Below, piece by piece: positions 13,674 through 23,274 of a stretch of DNA of 64,000 bases; position 1 is the stretch's first letter, and every line of letters begins with the position of its first letter. Both the position numbers and the translations under genes were made by a program. The stretch spans positions 1,922,001-1,986,000 of the forward strand of contig OZ244557.1 of assembly GCA_965217625.1 (NCBI GenBank). Direction: 5' to 3'. This DNA comes from TK10-74A sp965217625 (GTDB lineage: Bacteria > Chloroflexota > Dehalococcoidia > Bin125). Below the pieces are notes generated by a model that was not told the origin of the DNA, did no database searches, and worked only from the letters and a program-made list of their open reading frames with translations.

Positions 13674-15620
13674 ATGGCGAACGTCATTGGCATCGATCTC
13701 GGGACGACGAACTCGGTCGTCGCGGTCATGGAGGGCGGCGAGCCGATCGTCATCCCCAACCAGGAGGGCAACCGCACGACGCCGTCCATGGTCGCGATGA
13801 GCAAGGACGGCGAGCGGGTGGTGGGGACCGTCGCCAAGCGCCAGGCGATCACCAACCCCGACAACACCATCTTCAGCGTCAAGCGATTGATGGGGCGGCG
13901 CTACGACAGCCCCATCGTGCGATCGTCGGCGGCGCTGATGCCGTTCGAGATCGTCAAGGCCGGCAACGGCGACGCCTGGGTGCAGATGAGCGGCAAGGCC
14001 TACGGCCCGCCCGAGATCGCGGCCATGATCCTGCAGAAGCTGAAGGCCGACGCGGAGGCCTATCTGGGCGAGAGCGTGACCGAGGCGGTGATCACCGTCC
14101 CCGCCTACTTCGACGACAGCCAGCGCAACGCCACCAAGGACGCCGGCAAGATCGCCGGGCTCAACGTCCTGCGCATCGTCAACGAGCCCACGGCGGCGGC
14201 GCTCGCCTACGGCCTGGAGAAGTCCGACGAGCAGCTCATCGCCGTCTACGACCTGGGCGGCGGCACCTTCGACGTCTCGATCCTGGAGATCGGCGAGGGC
14301 ACCTTCCAGGTCAAGTCGACCAACGGCAACACGAACCTGGGCGGCGACGACTTCGACCAGCGCGTGATCGACTTCCTGGTCGATGAGTTCCGCAAGGATC
14401 AGGGCATCGACCTGCGCGAGGACCGGATGGCGCTGCAGCGGCTCAAGGAGGCCGCCGAGCGCGCCAAGATCGAGCTCTCCAGCACGCAGGCGACCGAGGT
14501 CAACCTGCCCTACATCACGGCTGACGCCAGCGGGCCCAAGCACTTCAGCATCCCGCTCTCGCGGGCCAAGCTCGAGCAGCTCACGGAGGATCTGGTGGAG
14601 TCGACGCTGGGCCCCTGCAAGGCCGCGCTGGCCGACGCGGGCGTGCCCGCCTCGCAGGTCCACGAGGTGGTGCTGGTGGGCGGCCAGACGCGGATGCCCC
14701 TGGTGCACGCCCGCGTACAGGAGTTCTTCGGGCGCGAGCCCAACCGCTCGGTCAACCCCGACGAGGTGGTGGCCATCGGCGCGGCGATTCAGGCGGGCGT
14801 GCTGAAGGGCGACGTGAAGGACGTCCTGCTGCTCGACGTGACGCCGCTGACGCTGGGCATCGAGACGCTGGGCGGCGTGCGCACGTCCCTGATCGAGCGC
14901 AACTCGACGATCCCGACCAGCAAGAGCCAGGTCTTCTCGACCGCCGCCGACAACCAGCCGCAGGTCGAGATCCACGTCCTGCAGGGCGAGCGCGAGATGG
15001 CCATCGACAACAAGTCGCTGGGCAAGTTCGTGCTCGACGGCATCCTGCCCGCCCCGCGCGGCGTGCCCCAGGTCGAGGTCACCTTCGACATCGATGCCAA
15101 CGGCATCCTCAACGTCGCCGCCGCCGACAAGGGGACCGGCAAGGAGCAGAAGATCACCATCCAGGCGGCCTCGGGCCTGGCGGAGGAGGAAGTGGAGAAC
15201 ATGCGGCGGGACGCCGAACTCCACGCTGAGGAGGACAAGGAGCGCCGCGAGACGGTGGAGCTGGTCAACGTCGCGGATTCGTCGGCCTATCGCGCGGAGA
15301 AGATGCTGGCCGAGCAAGAGGACAAGATCGACGCCGAGCTCAAGACCGAGGCCGAGGCGAAGATCGCCGCGGTGCGCGAGGCCCTGGCCGCGGATCCGCT
15401 GGACGCCGACGCCCTGCGCACCGCGCTGGACGATCTGAACGTCGCGCTGATGAAGGTCGGGGAGAAGATCTACAGCAGCGGCGCGCCGTCGCCGGACGAG
15501 GCCGCGCCCAGCCCCGACGGCGAGACGCCCGGCGCGGACGGGACCGGCCCGGACGGCGCCGGCCCAGACGCGACCAGTGAGGAGGCCGGCACCGTGGAAG
15601 GCGAGTTCCGCGAGGTCTAG
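13674..15620 (+). CDS. dnaK: Chaperone DnaK (Hsp70)
   Basis: 648 residues from the ATG at 13674 (MANVIGIDLGTTNSVVAVM), chosen over an upstream ATG because GGAAGG precedes it and the family starts here. The ATPase domain has GIDLGTTNS, IITVPAYFDD-type VITVPAYFDDSQRNATKDAG, VNEPTAAALAYG and VYDLGGGTFDVSIL. The interdomain linker is VKDVLLLDVTPLTLGIETLGG. The substrate-binding domain and helical lid (EEEVENMRRDAELHAEEDK) are complete. The C-terminal 40 residues are Pro/Gly/Asp-rich and end in EGEFREV, resembling the usual DVEFKEV-type tail. It works with GrpE (upstream) and DnaJ (downstream). Confidence 0.99.
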   Translation: MANVIGIDLGTTNSVVAVMEGGEPIVIPNQEGNRTTPSMVAMSKDGERVVGTVAKRQAITNPDNTIFSVKRLMGRRYDSPIVRSSAALMPFEIVKAGNGDAWVQMSGKAYGPPEIAAMILQKLKADAEAYLGESVTEAVITVPAYFDDSQRNATKDAGKIAGLNVLRIVNEPTAAALAYGLEKSDEQLIAVYDLGGGTFDVSILEIGEGTFQVKSTNGNTNLGGDDFDQRVIDFLVDEFRKDQGIDLREDRMALQRLKEAAERAKIELSSTQATEVNLPYITADASGPKHFSIPLSRAKLEQLTEDLVESTLGPCKAALADAGVPASQVHEVVLVGGQTRMPLVHARVQEFFGREPNRSVNPDEVVAIGAAIQAGVLKGDVKDVLLLDVTPLTLGIETLGGVRTSLIERNSTIPTSKSQVFSTAADNQPQVEIHVLQGEREMAIDNKSLGKFVLDGILPAPRGVPQVEVTFDIDANGILNVAAADKGTGKEQKITIQAASGLAEEEVENMRRDAELHAEEDKERRETVELVNVADSSAYRAEKMLAEQEDKIDAELKTEAEAKIAAVREALAADPLDADALRTALDDLNVALMKVGEKIYSSGAPSPDEAAPSPDGETPGADGTGPDGAGPDATSEEAGTVEGEFREV

Positions 15621-15677
15621 CGCGGGCGTCGCGCCGCATCGCCGGAGGCAGGGAGGGGCGCGACCGCGACCCTCCGC

Positions 15678-15683
15678 TACGAT
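15678..15683 (+). promoter_or_regulatory. TANNNT -10 box for dnaJ (leaderless start)
   Basis: TACGAT followed by 8 nt and the dnaJ ATG at 15692, with no Shine-Dalgarno sequence between. dnaJ may therefore have its own leaderless transcript besides read-through from dnaK. Confidence 0.45.
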
Positions 15684-15691
15684 TACGAACT

Positions 15692-16807
15692 ATGGCCACA
15701 GCCAGCAAGCGCGACTTCTACGAAGTGCTCGGCGTTGATCGCTCCGCATCCGCGGAGGACATCAAGGGCGCCTTCCGCAAGCTGGCGATGCAGTACCACC
15801 CGGACCGCAACAAGGCGCACGATGCGACCGAGCGCTTCAAGGAGGTGGGCGAGGCCTACGAGATCCTCTCGGACCCGGAGAAGCGCGCCCGCTACGACCA
15901 GTACGGCCCGAGCGCCGACTTCGGCCCCTCGCGTGGCTTCGAGGGCTTCGACTTCGGCGGCTTCGGCGACATCTTCGATGCGTTCTTCGGGGGGCGCGGC
16001 TCGGCCCGCGGTCCCATCCGCGGCGACGACCTGCGCCTGCGGCAGGAGCTCAAGTTCGAGGAGGCCGTCTTCGGCGTCGAGCAGGAGATCCGGGTCAGCC
16101 GGCTGGAGGACTGCACGCTCTGCAGCGGCGCCGGCCACGAGCCCGGCCGTCCGCCCGAGGGCTGCCCGCAGTGCAAGGGCAGCGGCGAGGTGCGCCGCGT
16201 GCAGCGCAGCGTCTTCGGGCAGTTCGTCAACGTCTCCGCCTGCGATCGCTGCGGCGGGGAGGGGGCGATCATCACGCACCCCTGCGGCAACTGCGGCGGG
16301 CTGGGACGCGAGCGCCGCAACCGGCGCTTGCAGGTCAAGGTGCCCGGCGGAGTGGACAACGGCTCGCAGATGCGGCTCAGCGCCGAGGGCGACGCCGGCC
16401 AGCGGGGCGGGCCGCGGGGCAATCTGTACGTGGAGTTCCGCGTCAAGCCGCACGAGGTCTTCGAGCGCGACGGCGACGACCTGCGCGTGACGCTGCCGAT
16501 CACGGTGGCGCAGGCGGCGCTGGGCGCCGTCGTGGAGATCCCCACCCTGGACGACCCCGCGGAAGACCTGGAGATCCCCGCCGGCACGCAGGCCGGGTCG
16601 ATCTTCCGCATCCGCAAGCGCGGCGTGCCGCATCTGCGCGGCCGCTCGCGGGGCGACCTGCTGGTCGGCGTCGATGTGCAGGTGCCGACCAGGCTGAGCG
16701 CCGAGCAGCGCCAGCTCTTCGAGCAGTTGGACGGGGTGCTCGACGAAGCGACGCGGGGCAACGGTCGCGGCTTCTTCTCGCGAATCAAGGATGCCTTCAG
16801 CGCCTGA
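15692..16807 (+). CDS. dnaJ: Co-chaperone DnaJ (Hsp40)
   Basis: 371 residues. J-domain (residues 5-70) with the HPD motif in MQYHPDRNK; Gly/Phe-rich linker (DFGPSRGFEGFDFGGFGDIF). The zinc-binding region has four Cys motifs, CTLCSGAG, CPQCKGSG, CDRCGGEG and CGNCGGLG, where the family consensus is CxxCxGxG; the second and third positions fit well. Then the C-terminal peptide-binding domain and dimerisation segment. It stimulates DnaK ATPase and delivers clients. The 3' end overlaps prmA by 17 bp. Confidence 0.97.
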   Translation: MATASKRDFYEVLGVDRSASAEDIKGAFRKLAMQYHPDRNKAHDATERFKEVGEAYEILSDPEKRARYDQYGPSADFGPSRGFEGFDFGGFGDIFDAFFGGRGSARGPIRGDDLRLRQELKFEEAVFGVEQEIRVSRLEDCTLCSGAGHEPGRPPEGCPQCKGSGEVRRVQRSVFGQFVNVSACDRCGGEGAIITHPCGNCGGLGRERRNRRLQVKVPGGVDNGSQMRLSAEGDAGQRGGPRGNLYVEFRVKPHEVFERDGDDLRVTLPITVAQAALGAVVEIPTLDDPAEDLEIPAGTQAGSIFRIRKRGVPHLRGRSRGDLLVGVDVQVPTRLSAEQRQLFEQLDGVLDEATRGNGRGFFSRIKDAFSA

Positions 16808-17744
16808 GCCCGGCGGCGAGGAGACGTGGTGGCGGATCTCGCTGCCCGTGCCCGCCCACGACGTGGAGCCCGTGACGGCCCTGTTCGAGCGGCTGACGCC
16901 GTCCGGCGTCGTCGTCGAGTGGCCGTTCCGGCAGGCGGCGGACCTGACCACGGCCGGCCCTGCGGCCGGACCCACGCAGCCCTGCGTGCGGACGTACGTC
17001 GCGGCGTCGCAGCTGCACGACGCGCGGGCGACGCTGGGCCGGCTGCTGGAGCAGGCCGGCCGCGGCGCGGACGTCGCGCGCGTGCGCTTCGAGGCGCTGC
17101 GTCGCTCGGAGTGGGAGACGGCCTTCCATCGGCATCTGCGGCCAGTGCGCGTCGGGCGGTTGCTGGTGCGGCCGCGGCCCTGCGCCGAGGTCCCGCGCGC
17201 GGGTGAGGTCGTGGTCGACCTGGAGCCGGGGCTGGCCTTCGGGACGGGCGACCACCCCACCACGCGGATGGCGCTGGCGGCGCTGGAGCGGGCCGTGCGG
17301 TCGGGCGACCGCGTGCTCGACTTCGGCACGGGGTCGGGCGTGCTGGCCTGCGCGGCCGCCCGGCTGGGCGCGGGCGCGGTGCTGGCGCTCGACATCGACC
17401 CGCAGGCCGTGGACGCGGCCCGGCGCAACGTGGCGCTCAACGGGCTCGGCGGCGTGACCGTCGCCCAGGCCGATGCCCCGCCGATCGGCTGCGCGTCGTA
17501 CGATGTGGTAGTGGCGAACATCAGCGCCGGCGTGATCGTGAGCATCCTGCCGGCGCTGCTCGCCAACGTGCGGCCCGGCGGGCGCTGCCTGCTGGGCGGC
17601 ATCATCGCGCCGCAACTGTCGCGCGTGACGCGGGCCCTGGCGGCCACGACCGCGGATCAGCAGCCGCTGCAGCCCCCGGAGGTGCACAGCGATGGTGAGT
17701 GGCGCAGTCTCGAAGTCATTCGTCCCGCGCGTCTTCGTGGATGA
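16791..17744 (+). CDS. prmA: Ribosomal protein L11 methyltransferase
   Basis: 317 residues. SAM-dependent enzyme that trimethylates L11. An N-terminal substrate-recognition domain is followed by LEPGLAFGTGDHPTTRMAL (the PrmA signature GTGDHPTT), motif I VLDFGTGSGVLACAA, acidic loop ALDIDPQAVDAARRN and the NxxA-type motif VVANISAGVI. It overlaps dnaJ at its start and rsmE at its end (53 bp). A prmA-rsmE pair downstream of dnaJ is common in Gram-positive-type genomes. Confidence 0.95.
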   Translation: MPSAPEPGGEETWWRISLPVPAHDVEPVTALFERLTPSGVVVEWPFRQAADLTTAGPAAGPTQPCVRTYVAASQLHDARATLGRLLEQAGRGADVARVRFEALRRSEWETAFHRHLRPVRVGRLLVRPRPCAEVPRAGEVVVDLEPGLAFGTGDHPTTRMALAALERAVRSGDRVLDFGTGSGVLACAAARLGAGAVLALDIDPQAVDAARRNVALNGLGGVTVAQADAPPIGCASYDVVVANISAGVIVSILPALLANVRPGGRCLLGGIIAPQLSRVTRALAATTADQQPLQPPEVHSDGEWRSLEVIRPARLRG

Positions 17745-18477
17745 CCCGGGCGCGATCGATGGGTCGCGCCTGCAGATCCAGGGCTCGCTGGTGCGACGGC
17801 TGGGGAGCGTGCTGCGGCTGCGGCACGGCGATCGGCTGGAGGTGATCCACGACGAGTCGCTGTACGAGGTCGAAGTCAGCCGCGTGAGCCGGGACACCGT
17901 GCAGACGCAGATCCTGCACTGCCGCCCGACCCGGCCCGATCCGCCGCCCCGTATCGAACTCTGCCCCAGCTTGATCCGCCCCCAGCGCTTCGACCTGCTG
18001 GTGGAGAAGGCGACGGAGCTGGGGGCGTCGGAGATCCGCCCCGTGCGGGCGGCGCGCTCGCTGGCGCGGGGCAAGAGCAGCGAGCGGCTGGGTCGCTGGA
18101 AGCGGCTGATCACGGAGGCGGCGGAGCAATGCCGCCGCGAGCAGCGTCCGGCGGTGCACGAACCGATTGAGATCCTGGAGCTGCTGTCGGAGCCGGTGGC
18201 GCCGGGCACGCTGCGCGTGATGTCGTCGGCGCTGGAGCCGGAGCGCACGATCCCCGACGCGGCGGCGCACGTGCCCGACCTGCACACGGTGCAGATCGTC
18301 GTGGGGCCCGAGGGCGGGTTCAGCGCCGAGGAGTCGCAGGCCGCGCTCGACGCCGGCTGGGCGCCGGTCACCCTGGGCCCGCGACCGCTGCGCGCGGAGA
18401 CCGCCGGGATGGTGGCGCTGGCCGTCGTGCAGACGGCGCTGGCGCTGCGCACGCTGCCGCAGTCGCCGCCGCGCTAG
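17692..18477 (+). CDS. rsmE: 16S rRNA (uracil1498-N3)-methyltransferase RsmE
   Basis: 261 residues. The SPOUT-fold signature motifs are QIVVGPEGGFSAEE and VTLGPRPLRAETAGMVAL (the trefoil-knot SAM site). The N-terminal PUA-like domain (PRVFVDDPG...LRLRHGDRLEVIHDE) binds rRNA, and KATELGASEIRPV is the expected linker helix. The ATG sits 53 bp inside prmA. It is the last gene of the heat-shock cluster and converges on the M23 peptidase gene. Confidence 0.95.
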   Translation: MVSGAVSKSFVPRVFVDDPGAIDGSRLQIQGSLVRRLGSVLRLRHGDRLEVIHDESLYEVEVSRVSRDTVQTQILHCRPTRPDPPPRIELCPSLIRPQRFDLLVEKATELGASEIRPVRAARSLARGKSSERLGRWKRLITEAAEQCRREQRPAVHEPIEILELLSEPVAPGTLRVMSSALEPERTIPDAAAHVPDLHTVQIVVGPEGGFSAEESQAALDAGWAPVTLGPRPLRAETAGMVALAVVQTALALRTLPQSPPR

Positions 18478-18526
18478 CCCCGTCGCCGGTAGGGACGCCG
18501 CGGGTGCGCGGCCGCGGGCTCGCGGG

Positions 18527-19669
18527 TCAGCCGGGAATCTGCAGCGGGGCGGGCAGGGCGTCGAGCGGGTCGAACTCCTGCGTGGGGCTGGGGAAGCCCA
18601 GGACGCGGATCCACTGCACCGGGTTCACCGTGATCCCGTGCACGACGATCTCCCAGTGCAGGTGCGGCCCCGTCGCCAGCCCGGTCGCGCCCATGCGGGC
18701 GATGAACTGCCCCGCCTGCACGACCTCCCCCGGCGCCACCGCGAAGTCGGACAGGTGGTAGTAGCCCGACGTGACCCCGCCGCCGTGGTCGACGATCAGG
18801 CCGTTGCCGCGTCGCTGCGTCTGGCCGCCCCAGAGCACGATGCCGCCGCTGGGCGCGACGATCGTGTCGCCGGCGCCGCCGGCGAAGTCGACGCCGGCGT
18901 GGTACTCGCTGGGCGGGCGGAAGTTGTACGAGCGCAGCAGTCCGTAGCCCGAGGTGATCACGCCGCCGCTGGGCGGGTCGAAGATGTCGTTCCAATAGCG
19001 GTTGTTCGTGCGGCTGCGCAGGAACGGCCCGCGCGTCTCCGTGTCCTCCCGGATCACGGCCGGGTCGAGCAGGGAGCGATTGTCCTCGTCCAGCTGCACG
19101 ACCTCGGTCTGCCACTGGGAGTCCTGCACGTCGATCAGGGTTTCGCGGGTCACGACGGGATCGCCGGCCCCGTTCGCGACGGAGAGGATCAGCGGCAGCG
19201 GCCCGATGGGCGTCAGCGCGTCGAGGCCGAGGATGGTGTAGAAGCGCGACCCCTCGCGCTGCATGGAGAGGATCTGGCCGCCGAAGGCGATCGATGCGAA
19301 GCCCGCCCCGGGCGCGTCAATCACGACGATGAAGGACGAGCCTTGCTGCACTTCGCGGGGCTCGACCCAGATCAGCGGCTCGGCCTCCAGTTCCAGCGAG
19401 ACCTCCTCGGCCTCGCTCTGGGCCTGTTCGGCGACCGCCTGCTCGGCGGCGGCGGCGGCGGCGGCCTGGTCGGCGGGGGCGGCGTCGGCCGCGGCCGACT
19501 GGGCCCCTGCCTGGGCGTCGCTCTGAGGATCGACGCTGACGCCCGGCTCCTCCTCGCCGTCGCTGCAGGCGGCCAGGACCAATCCGGCGCCGGCGACGCC
19601 GAGCGCGCCCAGCAGCTTGCGACGGCTGAAGCGGCGCAGCGCGCGGCGTCGATCGAGGCTGGTGGGCAT
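18527..19669 (-). CDS. Tat-exported lipoprotein with M23 (LytM-type) peptidase domain
   Basis: 380 residues from the ATG at 19669. A twin-arginine signal (FSRRKLLGALG) and lipobox (LVLAACS) predict Tat export and lipid anchoring. An Ala/Gln/Glu-rich spacer of about 60 residues follows, then an Ig-like beta domain (about 110-200). The C-terminal M23 domain has H-x(6)-D (YHAGVDFAG), GGGVTSGYYHLS and the HxH motif in GPHLHWEIVVHG, so metal ligands and catalytic residues are intact. M23 enzymes cut peptidoglycan cross-bridges. A paralogue with the same layout lies immediately upstream. Confidence 0.9.
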   Translation of the reverse strand: MPTSLDRRRALRRFSRRKLLGALGVAGAGLVLAACSDGEEEPGVSVDPQSDAQAGAQSAAADAAPADQAAAAAAAEQAVAEQAQSEAEEVSLELEAEPLIWVEPREVQQGSSFIVVIDAPGAGFASIAFGGQILSMQREGSRFYTILGLDALTPIGPLPLILSVANGAGDPVVTRETLIDVQDSQWQTEVVQLDEDNRSLLDPAVIREDTETRGPFLRSRTNNRYWNDIFDPPSGGVITSGYGLLRSYNFRPPSEYHAGVDFAGGAGDTIVAPSGGIVLWGGQTQRRGNGLIVDHGGGVTSGYYHLSDFAVAPGEVVQAGQFIARMGATGLATGPHLHWEIVVHGITVNPVQWIRVLGFPSPTQEFDPLDALPAPLQIPG

Positions 19670-19769
19670 CGTCACGGGCAAACCTTCGGGCCGTCCGGCG
19701 CACGCCGCGCGCCGCCGCCCGATCCCATTGTACCGCCGATGCGCGCTCTCGATCCGCCCCGCGCTCCGA

Positions 19770-20916
19770 TCAGGGGTCCGCGGGGCGGGGGGCGTTGACC
19801 GCGCGGCCGGGGTCGAAGTGGGCCAGGGGATCGGGGACTTCCAGCGCGCGCAGCCAGGGCGCCGGGTCGACGGGGACGCCGTTCACCGTCAACTCCCAGT
19901 GCAGGTGGGAGCCCGTCGAGAGGCCGGTGTTGCCCACCCGGCCGATGGGGGCGCCGCCCGCGACCACCGTGCCCGGCGTCGTGGCGACGCTGGCCAGGTG
20001 CCAGTAGCTGCTGAACACGCCCTGCCCGTGGTCGATGATGACGCCGCGCCCGCGCCGCTCGGTTTCGCCGGTCCAGGCGACGACGCCCGCGTTCGCCGCG
20101 ACGACCTCGGTCCCCCGCGGCGCGCCGAAGTCGAGGCCGCTGTGGTAGTCGCTGGCTGGCGCGCCGTTGTACGCGCGCCGCACTCCGAAGGTGGACGTGA
20201 TCACGCCGTCGGCCGGCGCGCGGAAGGGGCCGTCCCAGAGGCGCCGCGGGGAGTGCGCCCGCTGCACGGCGTCGCGCAGCGCGCGGTCCTCCGCGACGAC
20301 GGCGGGGTCCAGCAGCCGCGACAACGCCGGGTCGAGCTGCACGTGCTCGACGGGGAAGTCGGCGGCCAGCACGGCCAGCTCGATCAGTTGCCGCAGGGCC
20401 AGGTTCCCGGCCGGGCCCGCGACCTCGACCTCGATCATCAGGCCGCCCGCCGGCTGCCCGAACGGGACGGGCAGGATCGCGTAGAAGCGGTCGCCCTCGC
20501 GGGCCAGCGGCACGGGTCGTCCGTCCAGCGTCAGCCAGGCCGCGGAGGCGTTCGTCGTGTCGATCGCGACGAGGAAGACGCCGCCGGGCCGCACCGGCGC
20601 CGGCTGCACGAATATCGCCACTCCATGATCTGGGATGGCAGGCGCGACGACCGGCGCGACGGCGGGCGCCGGCGTGGCGTGGCCGCCGGCCTCGGCGGCA
20701 AGACCGGCGGCGGTCCCGTGCCGGCGCGAGTCGCTTTCGGGCCCGACGGGCTGGTCGCTGGACTGGGCGCTGGATTGGGCCTGGGCGGCGCCCGCGACGG
20801 TGGACGGGTCGGCCGCGGCCCGCTTCGTCGTTGAAGCAGGCGCCCGCCAACAGCGCGCCGCACAGCGCGATGGGCGCGAGGCCGGCAAGCCAGCGTGGGG
20901 GCACCGCTCCGCTCAT
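19770..20916 (-). CDS. Second M23 peptidase lipoprotein, interrupted by a single-base frameshift
   Basis: The intended start is the ATG at 20916, giving MSGAVPPRWLAGLAPIALCG then the lipobox LLAGACFNDEA. That frame then runs into a nonsensical Arg-rich sequence, whereas the mature protein (ADPSTVAGAAQAQSS onward, to 19770) continues in the next frame. Removing one base of the CCC run at 20819-20821 joins them as CFNDEAAAADPST. The M23 domain itself is intact: YHSGLDFGAPRG, GQGVFSSYWHLASV and GSHLHWELTV. It parallels the gene at 18527-19669 in layout. The break is either an assembly error or a real inactivating mutation. Without the join, translation could begin only at about 20888 and would lack the signal peptide. 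Confidence 0.8.
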
Positions 20917-20938
20917 CCCTTGTCCGGCCGCCAAGATC

Positions 20939-20966
20939 AGGATAGATGTGGGGGACGTAGTCACAA
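20939..20966 (-). promoter_or_regulatory. Promoter of the second M23 gene
   Basis: On the minus strand TTGTGA (20966-20961), 16-bp spacer, TATCCT (20944-20939), with the ATG at 20916. AAGGG directly precedes the ATG. Confidence 0.55.
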
Positions 20967-21053
20967 TTGCAGACCAACCACGAGGGCGCCCCGGGCCCGC
21001 TGTGACTGCTATGCTCGGCTGCGCCCGCGGGCGCGGGGAGGCAGGGGGTCCGC

Positions 21054-22007
21054 ATGGACGATCCGCAGGCCACACTGCGTCAGATCACGGCGAACATTGA
21101 GCGCGTAATCCTCGGCAAGGGCGCCGAGGTACGCCGGGCGGTGCTCGCCCTGGCCAGCGATGGCCATCTGCTGGTGGAGGATGTGCCGGGCACCGGCAAG
21201 ACGATGCTGGCGCGAGCGCTGGCCGTCTCGACCGGCTGCCGGTTCAGCCGCATCCAGTTCACGCCCGACCTGCTGCCGTCGGACGTGACGGGCGTCTCGG
21301 TCTACAACCAGAAGTCGGGCGACTTCGAGTGGCGGCCGGGGCCGATCTACGCCCAGATCGCGCTCGCGGACGAGATCAACCGGGCCACCCCCAAGACGCA
21401 GTCGGCGCTGCTGGAAGCGATGGAAGAGCGCCAGATCACCACCGACGGGGTGACGCGCTCGCTGCCGCGCCCCTTCATGGTCATCGCGACCCAGAACCCG
21501 ATCGAGTACGAGGGCACGTTCCCGCTGCCGGAGGCGCAGTTGGACCGCTTCCTGATGCGCATTCACGTGGGCTACCCGTCGGCGCACGATGAGATCGCCG
21601 TCCTCGAGGGCCAGCAGACGGCCCACCCGATCGATTCGCTGGAGGCGGTGACCGACGCCGAGGATCTGCACCAGTTGCAGACCGCGGTGCGCGCCGTCTG
21701 GGTCGATCCGCTGATCAAGCAGTACATCGTGGAGATCTCGTCGGCGACGCGGCAGCACGACGCGGCCTACCTGGGCGCGTCGCCGCGCGGATCGCTGGCG
21801 CTGTTCCGCGCCGGGCAGGCCAACGCGCTGCTCAGCGGCCGCGACTACGTCACGCCCGACGACGTGAAGGAGCTGGCCTATTCCACGCTGGGGCATCGCA
21901 TCATCATCAGCCCCTCGGCGCAGGTGCGGAGCGTCAGTTCGCTGACGGTGGTGGAGGACGTGCTCGACCGGGTGCCCGTCCCGGGCGCGCGGGTGGGTGT
22001 GGGGTGA
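21054..22007 (+). CDS. MoxR-family AAA+ ATPase
   Basis: 317 residues. Walker A VPGTGKTM (residues 44-51), Walker B ALADEINRA, sensor 1 VIATQNPIEYEGTF and the C-terminal lid with ASPRGSLAL are all present. MoxR proteins act as chaperones that mature partner proteins containing VWA or DUF58 domains (family knowledge). It is followed by DUF58 and transglutaminase-like genes, the classical three-gene arrangement. A TATGCT box at 21010-21015 could be its -10. Confidence 0.95.
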   Translation: MDDPQATLRQITANIERVILGKGAEVRRAVLALASDGHLLVEDVPGTGKTMLARALAVSTGCRFSRIQFTPDLLPSDVTGVSVYNQKSGDFEWRPGPIYAQIALADEINRATPKTQSALLEAMEERQITTDGVTRSLPRPFMVIATQNPIEYEGTFPLPEAQLDRFLMRIHVGYPSAHDEIAVLEGQQTAHPIDSLEAVTDAEDLHQLQTAVRAVWVDPLIKQYIVEISSATRQHDAAYLGASPRGSLALFRAGQANALLSGRDYVTPDDVKELAYSTLGHRIIISPSAQVRSVSSLTVVEDVLDRVPVPGARVGVG

Positions 22008-22014
22008 GCGCGGG

Positions 22015-23274
22015 ATGCGCCGGCTCTACGGTGCGACGTTCGGTCGGCGGCGATCCCTGACACTGGTCTCGCTGCTGACGCTCATCGTCTTCGGGATCGG
22101 CTTCTCGACGAACTTCTGGCTGCCCCTGCGGCTGGGCTACCTGCTGGTGCTGGGCCTGCTCGCGGCCGCGACCTGGACTTGGCTGAGCAGCCGCGGCTTG
22201 CAGGTGCGCATGCGCCGCGACGCGGAGCGCGTCCAGGTCGGCCAGGCGATCACCGAGCAGCTGCAGATCAGCAACGCGTCGCGGCTGGGCAAGTTCTGGC
22301 TGGAGGTCGAGGAGGAATCGGACCTGCCGGAGCATCACGCCGAGCACGTCGTCAGCCTGGGCGGACGGGCCCGCCGGCAGTGGCGGGTGGATACGCCGTG
22401 CCGCCGCCGCGGGTTGTTCACGCTGGGACCGGTGCACGTCCGCGTCGGCGACCCCTTCGATCTGTTCCACCGCGAAAGGATCTTCGGGGGCCCGCGGCAG
22501 TTGCTCGTCTATCCCCTGGCGCTGGAGCTGCCGCGCTACAGCGTGCCGCCCGCGAATCTGCCCGGCGAGGGGCGCTTCCGGCGTCGCACGCACTACGTGA
22601 CGCCCAACGCCTCGGGCCTGCGCGAGTACGCCCCCGGCGACAGCGTCAACCGCATCCACTGGCCCAGCACGCTGCGCACCGGCCGCATGCAGGTCAAGAC
22701 CTTCGAGCTGGACCCGGCCTCGCAGCTGTGGATCGTGCTGGACCTGAACCGCAGCGATCACGCGGGCGAGGACGACGAGTCGACCGTGGAGTACGCGGTC
22801 ACCGCCGCGGCCTCGATCGCGCGGCTGTTCCTGGCCCAGAACCGCTCGGTGGGCATGATGATGTTCGCCGACCGCTTCCGCCTGATCGAGTCCGACCGCG
22901 GCAATCAGCAGCTGACCCGCATGCTGGAGGACCTGGCGCTGGCGCAGCCCGTCGGCGACGTGCCCATCTCCACGCTGCTGGCCCAGCAGTCGCCCCGCTG
23001 GGGGCGCCACACGACCGTGATCGTGATCACGCCGGCCAGCGAGCGGCGCGCGCTCGACGGCATCCGCGCGCTCACGCAGCGGGGCGTGCAGGTGGCGGCG
23101 GTGCTGATCGACGCGGCGTCGTTCGGCGGGCGCGCGGGCGGGGAAGAGGCGTGGAGCACGCTGCGCGCCTTCGGCGTGCAGACGAACCTCGTGCAGCGCG
23201 GTGACTTCCTCGCCGAGGCGCTCGACGCGGCGCAGGGCGCGCCGGGCCGCGTCGCCGTGGGGGGGCGCGCATGA
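22015..23274 (+). CDS. DUF58 protein (MoxR partner), membrane-anchored
   Basis: 419 residues from the ATG at 22015. Two N-terminal membrane helices (LTLVSLLTLIVFGIGFSTNF and LGYLLVLGLLAAATWTWL), then a beta-rich region, and the DUF58 core with PNASGLREYAPGDSVNRIHW followed by the VWA-like domain (LWIVLDLNRSDHAGEDDES). It sits 7 bp after moxR and overlaps the next gene by ATGA, indicating an operon. Molecular function is unknown; the MoxR link implies a protein maturation or envelope stress role. Confidence 0.9.
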   Translation: MRRLYGATFGRRRSLTLVSLLTLIVFGIGFSTNFWLPLRLGYLLVLGLLAAATWTWLSSRGLQVRMRRDAERVQVGQAITEQLQISNASRLGKFWLEVEEESDLPEHHAEHVVSLGGRARRQWRVDTPCRRRGLFTLGPVHVRVGDPFDLFHRERIFGGPRQLLVYPLALELPRYSVPPANLPGEGRFRRRTHYVTPNASGLREYAPGDSVNRIHWPSTLRTGRMQVKTFELDPASQLWIVLDLNRSDHAGEDDESTVEYAVTAAASIARLFLAQNRSVGMMMFADRFRLIESDRGNQQLTRMLEDLALAQPVGDVPISTLLAQQSPRWGRHTTVIVITPASERRALDGIRALTQRGVQVAAVLIDAASFGGRAGGEEAWSTLRAFGVQTNLVQRGDFLAEALDAAQGAPGRVAVGGRA

